A stretch of DNA of 10,726 bases, taken from NCBI GenBank assembly GCA_023428025.1, contig JAEYZN010000027.1:1-10726 (forward strand), written 5' to 3'. The notes below the pieces were generated by a model that made no database searches, was not told the DNA's origin, and saw only the letters and a program-made list of their open reading frames with translations. Made by a program: the position numbers and the translations under genes. The stretch is from Bacillota bacterium. GTDB taxonomy: Bacteria > Bacillota > Clostridia > Christensenellales > SZUA-584. This document shows positions 1 through 5,206 of the stretch, in pieces (position 1 is the stretch's first letter; every line of letters starts with the position of its first letter).

Positions 1-351
1 CCCGGCAGACCCGGCGGCGGGCCTGGCTGGCCCGGCGGCGGACCGGGCAGGCCTGGTGGCGGGCCCGGCGGATGGCCGTGGAGACCCGGCCCGTGGCCCG
101 GCAGGTGGCCCGGAAGACCAATATGGCCCATTGCACCTTTTGTTCCCGTGCCGGGCGCCAGTTGCGACTGGTATGACGGATTCGGGCGGTGCTGCAACCG
201 CAACGGCTGGTGCTGCGACAGCTTTGGCCGATGCCAATATATCGGCGGGACTTTTCCGGTAGCGACCCGCGTCGCGCGGCGCGACTGGTACGGCGTGCCG
301 GGCGTTTGGCCGCGCGGATATGACGGCGATGACGACTATTATGACGACTGA
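1..351 (+). CDS. Gly/Pro/Trp-repeat protein with Cys-rich module and acidic tail (5' truncated)
   Basis: The first reading frame is open from base 1 to a TGA at 349-351, so this is the last 116 residues of a gene that begins outside the window. Residues 2-22 are three copies of a seven-residue unit, G(R/W)PGGGP, followed by a Trp/Pro/Gly/Arg-rich stretch to about residue 45. A Cys-rich module follows (residues about 52-76) with spacing C-x8-CC-x5-CC-x5-C, so six cysteines in 24 residues. The protein ends in an acidic Asp/Tyr tail (YDGDDDYYDD). There is no hydrophobic segment in the visible part. I do not recognise a family. Low-complexity Gly/Pro plus Cys-rich composition is common in spore-coat, exosporium and other cell-surface proteins of Bacillota, and that is my only functional guess. 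A GTG at 148 could give a short product, but the uninterrupted repeat frame upstream argues that the gene starts further left. Confidence 0.6.
   Translation, partial: PGRPGGGPGWPGGGPGRPGGGPGGWPWRPGPWPGRWPGRPIWPIAPFVPVPGASCDWYDGFGRCCNRNGWCCDSFGRCQYIGGTFPVATRVARRDWYGVPGVWPRGYDGDDDYYDD
4..66 (+). repeat. Three tandem 21-bp units encoding G(R/W)PGGGP
   Basis: Three consecutive in-frame 21-base units encode GRPGGGP, GWPGGGP and GRPGGGP. The copies differ by a few bases, mostly at third positions and in the Arg/Trp codon. The array may extend left of the window. Such arrays change copy number readily by slippage. Confidence 0.75.
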
Positions 352-404
352 GATCACACGCCGATATTTATGGAACCTCCAAAACATCGACTTCGTGGCT
401 GCAT

Positions 405-466
405 AAAAAAGCGCCATCTTTCCGGCAGCGGCTTTTCCGCATGGCGGGCCGCTGACTGACGGGCGC
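405..466 (-). terminator. Rho-independent terminator-like hairpin
   Basis: Read on the minus strand, a GCGCC...GGCGC outer stem (466-462 with 415-411) encloses a 7-bp CAGCGGC/GCCGCTG hairpin (454-448 with 432-426). Six T follow directly (410-405). The outer stem is short and there is unpaired sequence between outer and inner stems, so termination is plausible rather than certain. It would end the YlbF-like transcript or the candidate RNA. Confidence 0.45.
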
Positions 467-605
467 ACTATCCCATACCCGGCCCGGGGAGTCCCTCGGG
501 CCGGCAACGTCAGCTGTCTTTGACATGCGGGCTTGTCCTGCCGGGAACAGCCACAGGATACGCCGGCCTCCGGCGTAGTCCCCTGCCTGCCCTGTCTCAT
601 TCATA
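405..605 (-). ncRNA. Structured spacer, candidate non-coding RNA or long 3' UTR
   Basis: This spacer holds no convincing gene but an unusual density of perfect inverted repeats. They are 559-566/570-577 (8 bp, 3-base loop), 479-486/497-504 (8 bp), 456-461/508-513 (6 bp), 426-432/448-454 (7 bp, with a small CCGC/GCGG hairpin inside) and 411-415/462-466 (5 bp). A run of six T follows the last stem only on the minus strand, so I read the transcript as minus, ending near 405. It lies directly after the YlbF-like gene, so it could be that gene's 3' UTR or a separate small RNA. The 411-415/462-466 stem and the 456-461/508-513 stem cannot form together except as a pseudoknot, so alternative folds are possible. 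I could not match it to 6S, tmRNA, SRP RNA, RNase P or a riboswitch class I know. Confidence 0.4.
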
Positions 606-611
606 AGAGCA

Positions 612-950
612 TCAGAACATGCGCCCCGCGCCCTCCGATTCCAACAGGCGGTTTAAGTACGATACGCATTCCGACACCAGCTTCTGGTAAGCGCGCGCCG
701 CTTGCAGAAATACCCGAACGTCGTCCTGCTCGAGAAAGTCCTTATATTTGGCGTAAAGCGCTTTAAGCCGCGCGATCATCTCCATCTCGGGCAGCTTCTG
801 GTGGTAAAGCTGCGTATGCTCCCGTTCGAAGTTCGTCATCATCTGGCGGTATTTTCCCACGATCTCCTTGCGTTTTGCCATCATCTGCTCGTATTCCGCC
901 GTTCTTTTGAGCGCGGCGGCCAGCTCCTGCAGTTCCTTGTTGGGTACCAT
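612..950 (-). CDS. YlbF/YmcA-family (Com_YlbF) helical protein
   Basis: A 112-residue, mostly helical, charged protein without membrane segments. Its layout matches the YlbF/YmcA family: an N-terminal 'ELAAALKRTAEYE' type helix, a heptad-like central region (KRKEIVGKYRQMMTNFEREH) and a C-terminal helix pair ending in AYQKLVSECVSYLNRLLES. In Bacillus subtilis, YlbF, YmcA and YaaT form a complex that affects RNase Y activity, competence, biofilm and sporulation; whether this paralogue does so is unknown. An ATG lies 21 bases further upstream (971) but has no ribosome site. AAGGAG at 965-960 lies 9 bases before the ATG at 950, so I chose that start. The gene stands alone, divergent from the ABC operon. 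TACAAT at 988-983 is a possible -10, with no good -35. Family assignment is from pattern only. Confidence 0.72.
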   Translation of the reverse strand: MVPNKELQELAAALKRTAEYEQMMAKRKEIVGKYRQMMTNFEREHTQLYHQKLPEMEMIARLKALYAKYKDFLEQDDVRVFLQAARAYQKLVSECVSYLNRLLESEGAGRMF

Positions 951-959
951 GCCATATAT

Positions 960-965
960 CTCCTT
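960..965 (-). promoter_or_regulatory. Ribosome binding site that decides the YlbF-like start
   Basis: AAGGAG lies 9 bases upstream of the ATG at 950-948. It falls inside the longer reading frame that begins at 971, which makes the shorter protein (112 rather than 119 residues) the likelier product. Confidence 0.6.
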
Positions 966-1043
966 TGCCATGTTTATAGTGTATTGTATTAAACGGGCTA
1001 TGCAGCTGTGTCCGCCAAAGCGCTATGTATCTTCTCTCAATAC

Positions 1044-1072
1044 TTGCTTATATGTGGATAATCGGATAAAAT
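1044..1072 (+). promoter_or_regulatory. Sigma-A type promoter of the ABC exporter operon
   Basis: TTGCTT (1044-1049) and TAAAAT (1067-1072) are separated by 17 bases, close to the vegetative consensus. It points at the ABC ATPase start at 1159, giving a leader of about 80 bases. Confidence 0.55.
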
Positions 1073-1158
1073 TAGCTGCGGAGATCCGGCAGCGCGCCGG
1101 GCCGTTATGCGCGGCATTCTCCGAATCGCTGAAACGACTTTTTACCAACTGAAGAAAT

Positions 1159-1998
1159 ATGGATGCCTCAATCATCACAGCTCAGCATATCCGGAAAACC
1201 TACGACGGGCGCGACGTTCTGACCGGCGCCTGTATTGATGTGCGCCGCGGCGAAGCAATCGCGCTGGTGGGCGAAAACGGCTGCGGCAAGAGCACGCTGC
1301 TGCGCATACTCTGCGGCGTGACCCGTCCGGCAGGCGGCACGGTGCGCACCGCGCCGAACCTGCGCATCGCCCTCATCCCCGACCGCTTCGAGAAGATCAG
1401 CATGCGCGTGGATCGGTTCCTGTCCCACATGAGCCGGATGGAGGGCGCGGGGCTGGAAGCCGTGACGCGTTACTGCGCGCTGTTCGCGATGGACGTCCAT
1501 CTGAACACGCCGCTCAAGTATCTGTCCAAGGGTATGCTGCAGAAGGTGGCCGTGATACAGGCGCTGCTGGGCGAGCGGGACATCCTGTTCATGGACGAGC
1601 CGCTGTCCGGGCAGGACGCCGTATCGCAGCTCAAATTTGTGGACGAGATACGCCGCCGCAAGCGGGACGGCATGGCGGTGGTGATGGCCGGCCACGAGCC
1701 GTTCCTCATCGGGGCGCTGGCGGACCGCGTGTTGCAGATCAAGGATGGCGTGCTCATCGACGGCACGGACTACCTGACGCGGAGTCAAAGGCCGCGCTGC
1801 GTGGCGCTGGTGATGTTCGGCGGAACACCGGATGAGCTTGCGGCGCTGGTCAGCCGCGAACTGCCGAACGCGAACCCGGACTTCAGCGCGTGCGGGCAGA
1901 TGCTGCGCATCGAGGCGGAACGCGCCCACGGCCCGGCGCTGCTGGCGCTGCTGTTAAAACACGGCATACGCATCGTCAAATACGAGGAGGCGTTATGA
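1159..1998 (+). CDS. ABC transporter ATP-binding protein (ABC-2 exporter type)
   Basis: A 279-residue ATPase subunit. Motifs in order: Walker A GENGCGKST (38-46), signature LSKGM (122-126), Walker B ILFMDEP (142-148) with catalytic Glu147, D-loop region LSGQD, and H-loop His179 in AGHE. The usual Q-loop Gln is replaced in IPDRF (73-77), which I believe also occurs in other ABC-2 type ATPases. The LSKGM signature is typical of subunits paired with ABC-2 permeases. Residues from about 205 form a C-terminal extension without a motif I know. It would work as a dimer on the inner face of the membrane with the next gene's product. The ribosome site is weak (GAAGAA, very close to the ATG), but the strand order of the nucleotide domain needs this start. 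The substrate cannot be told; no immunity, lantibiotic or regulator gene lies nearby. Confidence 0.9.
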   Translation: MDASIITAQHIRKTYDGRDVLTGACIDVRRGEAIALVGENGCGKSTLLRILCGVTRPAGGTVRTAPNLRIALIPDRFEKISMRVDRFLSHMSRMEGAGLEAVTRYCALFAMDVHLNTPLKYLSKGMLQKVAVIQALLGERDILFMDEPLSGQDAVSQLKFVDEIRRRKRDGMAVVMAGHEPFLIGALADRVLQIKDGVLIDGTDYLTRSQRPRCVALVMFGGTPDELAALVSRELPNANPDFSACGQMLRIEAERAHGPALLALLLKHGIRIVKYEEAL

Positions 1999-2717
1999 GA
2001 GCGCTGTATGCGTTTGAAAAGGATAAGCTGCTGCGCAGCGGACGGCTGATCATCCCGCTGCTGCTGTTCATCTCATACATCGGCATCGCGTACGCCATCG
2101 GGCCGCTCGCAATACTCTCCAGCTTCAGCCTCTGCGCGTTGGTGGTGTTTATACTGTCTCTCAGCATAGGCGTGATGGCCGCGGACCTGCGCTATCCGAT
2201 GATCGAGCAGGCGATGCTGGTGAAGCTGCCGCGCAGGCATCTGTTCTTCCTCTCCCGCGCCGTGCTCATGGCGGCGCTGGCGCTGATGTTCGCGCTGGTC
2301 GCGGTGTTCGCGCCGCTGCTCATCCATGTCTGCTCCGGCTCCGCGCTGTTCAAGCGCCCCGTGGCGCTGGCGGACGTGCTGTCCGGCCTGGCGCTGTTCT
2401 GGCTGGCGTCCTACAGCGGCGGGCTGGCTGGCCTGTTCGCCTCCCCCCGCCTGATACGCGGCCGCCGCACGTCCCTGCTGCTGGGCGCGGCGTTCGGCGT
2501 GCTGACGGTGGTAAAGGGCGCGCTCGTCGAAAAAGCGGCGTTTCTCGCCTGGGTGCTGTGGGTGCTGCCGCCGGTGCACGACCTGACTGTGGCCTACAGC
2601 GCGGACGGCTATTTTCAGCTGGGCATGGTGTGGCCGTATTTCCTGTGGATGGCGGCTTATGCGGCCATCGGGACAGCCGCCTATGTGTGGATCATGACCA
2701 AACGCCGGTTCGAGTGA
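1995..2717 (+). CDS. ABC-2 type membrane permease subunit
   Basis: A 240-residue integral membrane protein with about six hydrophobic segments, near residues 18-36, 40-62, 87-112, 125-149, 160-177 and 212-234. It begins with a short basic, cytoplasmic-looking N-terminus and ends with a basic tail (MTKRRFE). The ATG overlaps the ATPase stop in the sequence ATGA, and GAGGAGG lies 4 bases upstream, so the two are translationally coupled and surely one transporter. A longer open frame runs upstream inside the ATPase gene, but the overlap and ribosome site fix the start at 1995. Length and topology fit small ABC-2 permeases; the sequence gives no hint of substrate. No convincing terminator follows before the next promoter. 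Confidence 0.82.
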   Translation: MRALYAFEKDKLLRSGRLIIPLLLFISYIGIAYAIGPLAILSSFSLCALVVFILSLSIGVMAADLRYPMIEQAMLVKLPRRHLFFLSRAVLMAALALMFALVAVFAPLLIHVCSGSALFKRPVALADVLSGLALFWLASYSGGLAGLFASPRLIRGRRTSLLLGAAFGVLTVVKGALVEKAAFLAWVLWVLPPVHDLTVAYSADGYFQLGMVWPYFLWMAAYAAIGTAAYVWIMTKRRFE

Positions 2718-2768
2718 TGATCGGCCGAACAGTATTTGGCCCCATGCCCCCGCGTTTGCGCTGTTTTG

Positions 2769-2777
2769 TGCTATAAT
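2769..2777 (+). promoter_or_regulatory. Extended -10 promoter of the Nudix gene
   Basis: TGCTATAAT is an extended -10 (TGnTATAAT). There is no good -35 at 17 bases. The -10 is half of a near-perfect palindrome, TATAATgATTATA (2772-2784), so a -10-like hexamer also faces left. The leader to the ATG at 2859 is about 75 bases. Confidence 0.5.
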
Positions 2778-2808
2778 GATTATATAAAACCCAACAGGCG
2801 GCCATCTG

Positions 2809-2820
2809 TCATGATCATGA
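2809..2820 (+). promoter_or_regulatory. 12-bp perfect palindrome in the Nudix leader
   Basis: TCATGATCATGA is its own reverse complement. It lies about 30 bases downstream of the -10, where a repressor could block the start of transcription. No regulator gene adjoins it, so the operator reading is only inference. Confidence 0.3.
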
Positions 2821-2858
2821 TGCGGGCATAACACCGCTGACATAACAAGGAGGCTCAT

Positions 2859-3608
2859 ATGGAACTGCTCGAAATACTGAACGCAAATGGAAGTGGCTCG
2901 GGTCTTTTCAAAAGACGGGTTGACGTCCATCGGGACGGGGACCTGCACGGCTGCGCACACGTGTGGGTGATCCGCAACCTGCAGCCGGACGGGCGCTTCG
3001 AGGTGCTGTTGCAGCAGCGCGGCCTGGACAAGGACGCGTACCCCGGCTTTCTGGATACGTCCTGTGCGGGCCACGTGAAAGCAGGCGAGACATACTTTTC
3101 CACAGCCGTGCGCGAGCTGGACGAGGAGCTGGGCGTGCGGGAGCCGGACGATCTGATCTTTATGTTCGACCAGCGTGTGGAGTGGGAAAGCGAATTTCAC
3201 GGCAGGAGGTTTATTAACCGCGAGATAGACCGGGTGTACACGATGATCGTCTCCAAACCGGCTGAGAAGTTCGATTTTCGGCAAAGCGAGGTCTTGTCCG
3301 TCTGCTGGCAGGACGCGGGGGAGGTGCTGACAGCGCTGAAAAACGGTGATCCGCGCTACTGCATCCAGCTGCCTCTGTTCGAGAAACTGATCGGGAAGGT
3401 CGCATCCATGCGGGAATACACCATCCACATTGCCGACACGGCTTTCGCGACGGCGCATGATACCGGCTCAGTCAAGCCGTCATATCATCAAACCTATACA
3501 TACTTTGGCACCGAGGAGGCGGCGGCGTTGTGCGCGCAGCTTTACGTCGACGAGTTCAACGAGGACGCCAGCCCGTATCTGCCGTCCGTCACCTACTGGC
3601 TCGCTTAA
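2859..3608 (+). CDS. Nudix hydrolase with C-terminal extension
   Basis: A 249-residue cytoplasmic protein. The complete Nudix box G-x5-E-x7-RE-U-x-EE-x-G-U is present: Gly71, Glu77, Arg85, Glu86, Glu89, Glu90 and Gly92 (REL-D-EELGV). The Glu side chains bind the metal that helps cleave a diphosphate. The preceding strands (AHVWVIRN, VLLQQRG) and the 'LDTSCAGHVKAGE' region resemble the YfcD/isopentenyl-diphosphate-isomerase-like branch. True IDI activity is not shown, and the substrate is open. Residues from about 187 to 249 (starting near MREYTIHIADTAF) lie past the usual Nudix fold and are unassigned; they contain 'FGTEEAAALCAQLYVDEFNED', which looks helical. AAGGAGG lies 5 bases before the ATG. 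The gene has its own promoter and terminator, so it is a single-gene unit. Confidence 0.85.
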   Translation: MELLEILNANGSGSGLFKRRVDVHRDGDLHGCAHVWVIRNLQPDGRFEVLLQQRGLDKDAYPGFLDTSCAGHVKAGETYFSTAVRELDEELGVREPDDLIFMFDQRVEWESEFHGRRFINREIDRVYTMIVSKPAEKFDFRQSEVLSVCWQDAGEVLTALKNGDPRYCIQLPLFEKLIGKVASMREYTIHIADTAFATAHDTGSVKPSYHQTYTYFGTEEAAALCAQLYVDEFNEDASPYLPSVTYWLA

Positions 3609-3625
3609 AGCCTGAATATACACTT

Positions 3626-3706
3626 CAGCCCGTCTGGAAACGGCTGCGCCGGTGCAGGTCTTGCTGCGGCAGCAGTTTCAGAACGGGCTGTGTTTTGATG
3701 TTTTTC
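3626..3706 (+). terminator. Terminator of the Nudix gene
   Basis: A long hairpin pairs 3626-3641 with 3675-3690 (CAGCCCGT with ACGGGCTG, continuing through CTG/CAG and AAAC/GTTT with one bulge on each side). The top holds TGCTGCgGCAGCA. It is followed by TGTTTTGATGTTTTTC. It starts 18 bases after the Nudix stop. Confidence 0.65.
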
Positions 3707-3779
3707 TATCCGCTGTTTTCTCCGTCACTTTGGCAGCATAGTATAATATAGCAACGTCGCGGGCGCCATAAATATATCA

Positions 3780-3837
3780 AAGCCCGCCGAATGTGCGGCA
3801 GGCCGTAGGGGGGTCGCCGGGCACACATGGCGGGCTT
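3780..3837 (-). terminator. Terminator of the hemerythrin gene
   Basis: AAGCCCGCC (3780-3788) pairs with GGCGGGCTT (3829-3837), with further ATGTG/CACAT pairing inside (3791-3795 with 3824-3828) after a two-base bulge. On the minus strand it is followed by TTTGATATATTTAT, a broken T tract. It begins 32 bases after the hemerythrin stop, so it most likely ends that transcript. Confidence 0.5.
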
Positions 3838-3869
3838 AAACGCATTGTCGCTGATCGGGACGCGACTGT

Positions 3870-4268
3870 TTACTTCAATGTTTTCGCGAAGTCTCCGATC
3901 TTTCTGTCCTGCTTGGAGATGTGGTTGGTGAGCCAGCTCAGCACCATCTGGTTGGCGTCCAGTATCACGGTGATGTTGCCGCCGGACTGGTCGAAGTTGC
4001 TTTTCAGCGCGGCCAGCTCCTTGATGAAGGCGGCGTGCATGGCCTTCTGCGCCTCGTACTCCGGGTATCTGATGCTCTGCATGTACTTCTCTTCGTCGCC
4101 GAAGTGCTTTTTCGTATAATCCTCAAGGAAATGGAACATCTGGACGATGTACTCGCCCGCTCTGCGGTTGCGGCCCGCCTCAAAAAGCTGGTCCGCCATC
4201 TTGAACCACTTCTTGTGCTGCTCGTCGATCAGTTCCACACCCACGGCTAAATTCGGGTTCCAGGGCAT
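3870..4268 (-). CDS. Bacteriohemerythrin-like protein, one iron-ligand position altered
   Basis: A 132-residue single-domain protein of normal family length. These proteins hold a di-iron centre in a four-helix bundle and bind O2, serving as an O2 store, sensor or scavenger in anaerobes and microaerophiles. Ligand residues seen: His18 (VGVELIDEQH), His55 and Glu59 (KKHFGDEE), His78 (AMHAAF), His116 and Asp121 (NHISKQD, the H-x4-D motif). The family normally has H-x3-H at the 74/78 pair; here residue 74 is Gln (codon CAG), so one of the five His ligands appears to be missing. Pro/Tyr/Glu before it (YPEYEAQ) keep the alignment unambiguous. GGAGG lies 8 bases before the ATG. It is transcribed alone. 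The iron site may be changed in O2 affinity or occupancy; I do not know how common this variant is. Confidence 0.88.
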   Translation of the reverse strand: MPWNPNLAVGVELIDEQHKKWFKMADQLFEAGRNRRAGEYIVQMFHFLEDYTKKHFGDEEKYMQSIRYPEYEAQKAMHAAFIKELAALKSNFDQSGGNITVILDANQMVLSWLTNHISKQDRKIGDFAKTLK

Positions 4269-4284
4269 AAGAGCAACCTCCTGT

Positions 4285-4312
4285 CGATATAGACTGTGTA
4301 TCTCATATATCG
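4285..4312 (-). promoter_or_regulatory. Inverted repeat upstream of the hemerythrin gene
   Basis: CGATAT (4285-4290) and ATATCG (4307-4312) form a 6-bp inverted repeat with a 16-base spacer. It lies just upstream of the hemerythrin ribosome site. I could not find a convincing promoter here, so an operator role is weakly supported. Confidence 0.2.
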
Positions 4313-4353
4313 GTACAAAACCCGCAAATGAAACAATTTTTTGGGCCGAGAGG

Positions 4354-4382
4354 TGTTAGCCCGGCGCCGGATATGGTATAAT
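4354..4382 (+). promoter_or_regulatory. Extended -10 promoter of the YhhN-family gene
   Basis: TGGTATAAT (4374-4382) is an extended -10; TGTTAG (4354-4359), 17 bases before the hexamer, is a weak -35. A perfect 10-bp palindrome, CCGGCGCCGG (4361-4370), fills the spacer between them and could be an operator. The leader to the start at 4531 would be about 140 bases. Confidence 0.5.
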
Positions 4383-4457
4383 AAAGCTGTAATTTCCAGA
4401 TACCAGCCGCTTACAGCATTGATGAAACAGAATAGGGACCTGACCACGGCATACGCA

Positions 4458-4473
4458 GGCGGCTTCGGCCGCC
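4458..4473 (+). repeat. UUCG tetraloop hairpin in the YhhN leader
   Basis: GGCGGC, TTCG, GCCGCC form a perfect 6-bp stem closed by the very stable C(UUCG)G tetraloop. No T run follows, so it is not an ordinary terminator. More GC-rich pairing (CCGG repeats) lies just downstream, about 50 bases before the ribosome site. Confidence 0.5.
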
Positions 4474-4515
4474 GGGGCCGGAGCCGGACCTGTGTAATAA
4501 GCAATGGCGCTTGTG

Positions 4516-4522
4516 AAAGGAG
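4516..4522 (+). promoter_or_regulatory. Ribosome binding site that decides the YhhN start
   Basis: AAAGGAG lies 8 bases before the ATG at 4531. The frame is also open from an ATG at 4504, but the ribosome site lies downstream of that codon, so 4531 is preferred. Confidence 0.65.
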
Positions 4523-4530
4523 TGTTAGGC

Positions 4531-5202
4531 ATGGCATATTTTTATGCTGCCGGCGCGCTGTTTGCCGCCGACATCGCGCTGCACATCACGGTTGTTGTCT
4601 GCCGCAAGGAAGCGCTGCGATGCGTCACCAAGGTGTTGCTCATCCCGCTGCTCACGCTCGCGTTCTCGTTGCTGTGGGTGGAGATCTCCTCCGCCCCGCT
4701 GCCGCTGCTGGTGGCGCTGGGGCTGCTGGCGGGTTCCGCCGGGGATATCTGCCTGCTGGACCACGCCCATCCGCCCGGCGTGAAGCTGGGCCTGGCGTTC
4801 TTCTCGGTCGGCCATGTGCTTTACCTTGCGCAGCTGTATCAGCTGATGGCGCCGCCCGCGTGGTGGCTCGTCGCGGCGCTGGCCGTCGTTTTCGGGACGG
4901 GCGCGGCGCTGGCATACAAAAAGCTCCGGCCTTATCTGCCGAAGCTGATGCACATTCCGGCCCTGCTTTACATGCTGCTGCTGTGCGTGCTCAGCGCGTC
5001 CGCCGCGGCCGACGCCGTCTCGTCGCTTGAGGCGGGCGCTTTCGTGCTGCTGAGCGGCGCGCTGCTGTTCATGCTCTCCGACACGATACTTTCGTTCGAG
5101 ATCTTCAAGGGTGAAACGAGGCTGAGTCACGCCAAGGTCATGACGCCGTATATCTTCGCGCAAATCCTTATCGCGGCCGGCTTCTTCCTGCAGATGATGT
5201 AA
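4531..5202 (+). CDS. YhhN/TMEM86-family membrane protein (lysoplasmalogenase-like)
   Basis: A 223-residue polytopic membrane protein with seven or eight hydrophobic segments, covering nearly its whole length. Two conserved acidic signatures of the family are visible: AGD (Asp72, in LAGSAGDICLL) and SD (Asp184, in LFMLSDTIL), plus the early TK..LLIPLL segment (Lys34). The best-known members, TMEM86A and TMEM86B, hydrolyse the vinyl-ether bond of lysoplasmalogens, giving a fatty aldehyde and glycerophospho-head group; bacterial members have been linked to the same reaction. Many Clostridia contain plasmalogens, which fits. The gene has its own promoter and long leader. Its stop lies 4 bases from the stop of the convergent acyltransferase gene, with no terminator between. 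Family assignment is good; activity is inferred. Confidence 0.8.
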   Translation: MAYFYAAGALFAADIALHITVVVCRKEALRCVTKVLLIPLLTLAFSLLWVEISSAPLPLLVALGLLAGSAGDICLLDHAHPPGVKLGLAFFSVGHVLYLAQLYQLMAPPAWWLVAALAVVFGTGAALAYKKLRPYLPKLMHIPALLYMLLLCVLSASAAADAVSSLEAGAFVLLSGALLFMLSDTILSFEIFKGETRLSHAKVMTPYIFAQILIAAGFFLQMM

Positions 5203-5206
5203 AGCC

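Noticed and set aside
368..604. Minus-strand 78-codon ORF in the structured spacer
   Set aside because: No ribosome site, no recognisable domain, and the sequence is dominated by inverted repeats better explained as RNA structure.
405..605. Riboswitch, 6S RNA, tmRNA, SRP RNA or RNase P RNA in the spacer
   Set aside because: None of the conserved core sequences of these RNAs that I know were found, and no minus-strand gene lies downstream in the window for a riboswitch to control.
2073..3458. Minus-strand ORF of 461 codons spanning the ABC permease and Nudix genes
   Set aside because: Antisense shadow crossing two genes and a promoter; His/Gln/Arg-rich composition and no family features.
3730..3747. 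TATAAT at 3742-3747 as a promoter
   Set aside because: The only TTGGCA-like hexamer is 6 bases away and no plus-strand gene follows before the hemerythrin terminator.
4341..5030. Plus-strand ORF overlapping the YhhN leader and gene
   Set aside because: It becomes Arg/Ala/Gly-rich over the YhhN gene, a GC-driven frame shadow; the YhhN frame has the membrane segments and ribosome site.
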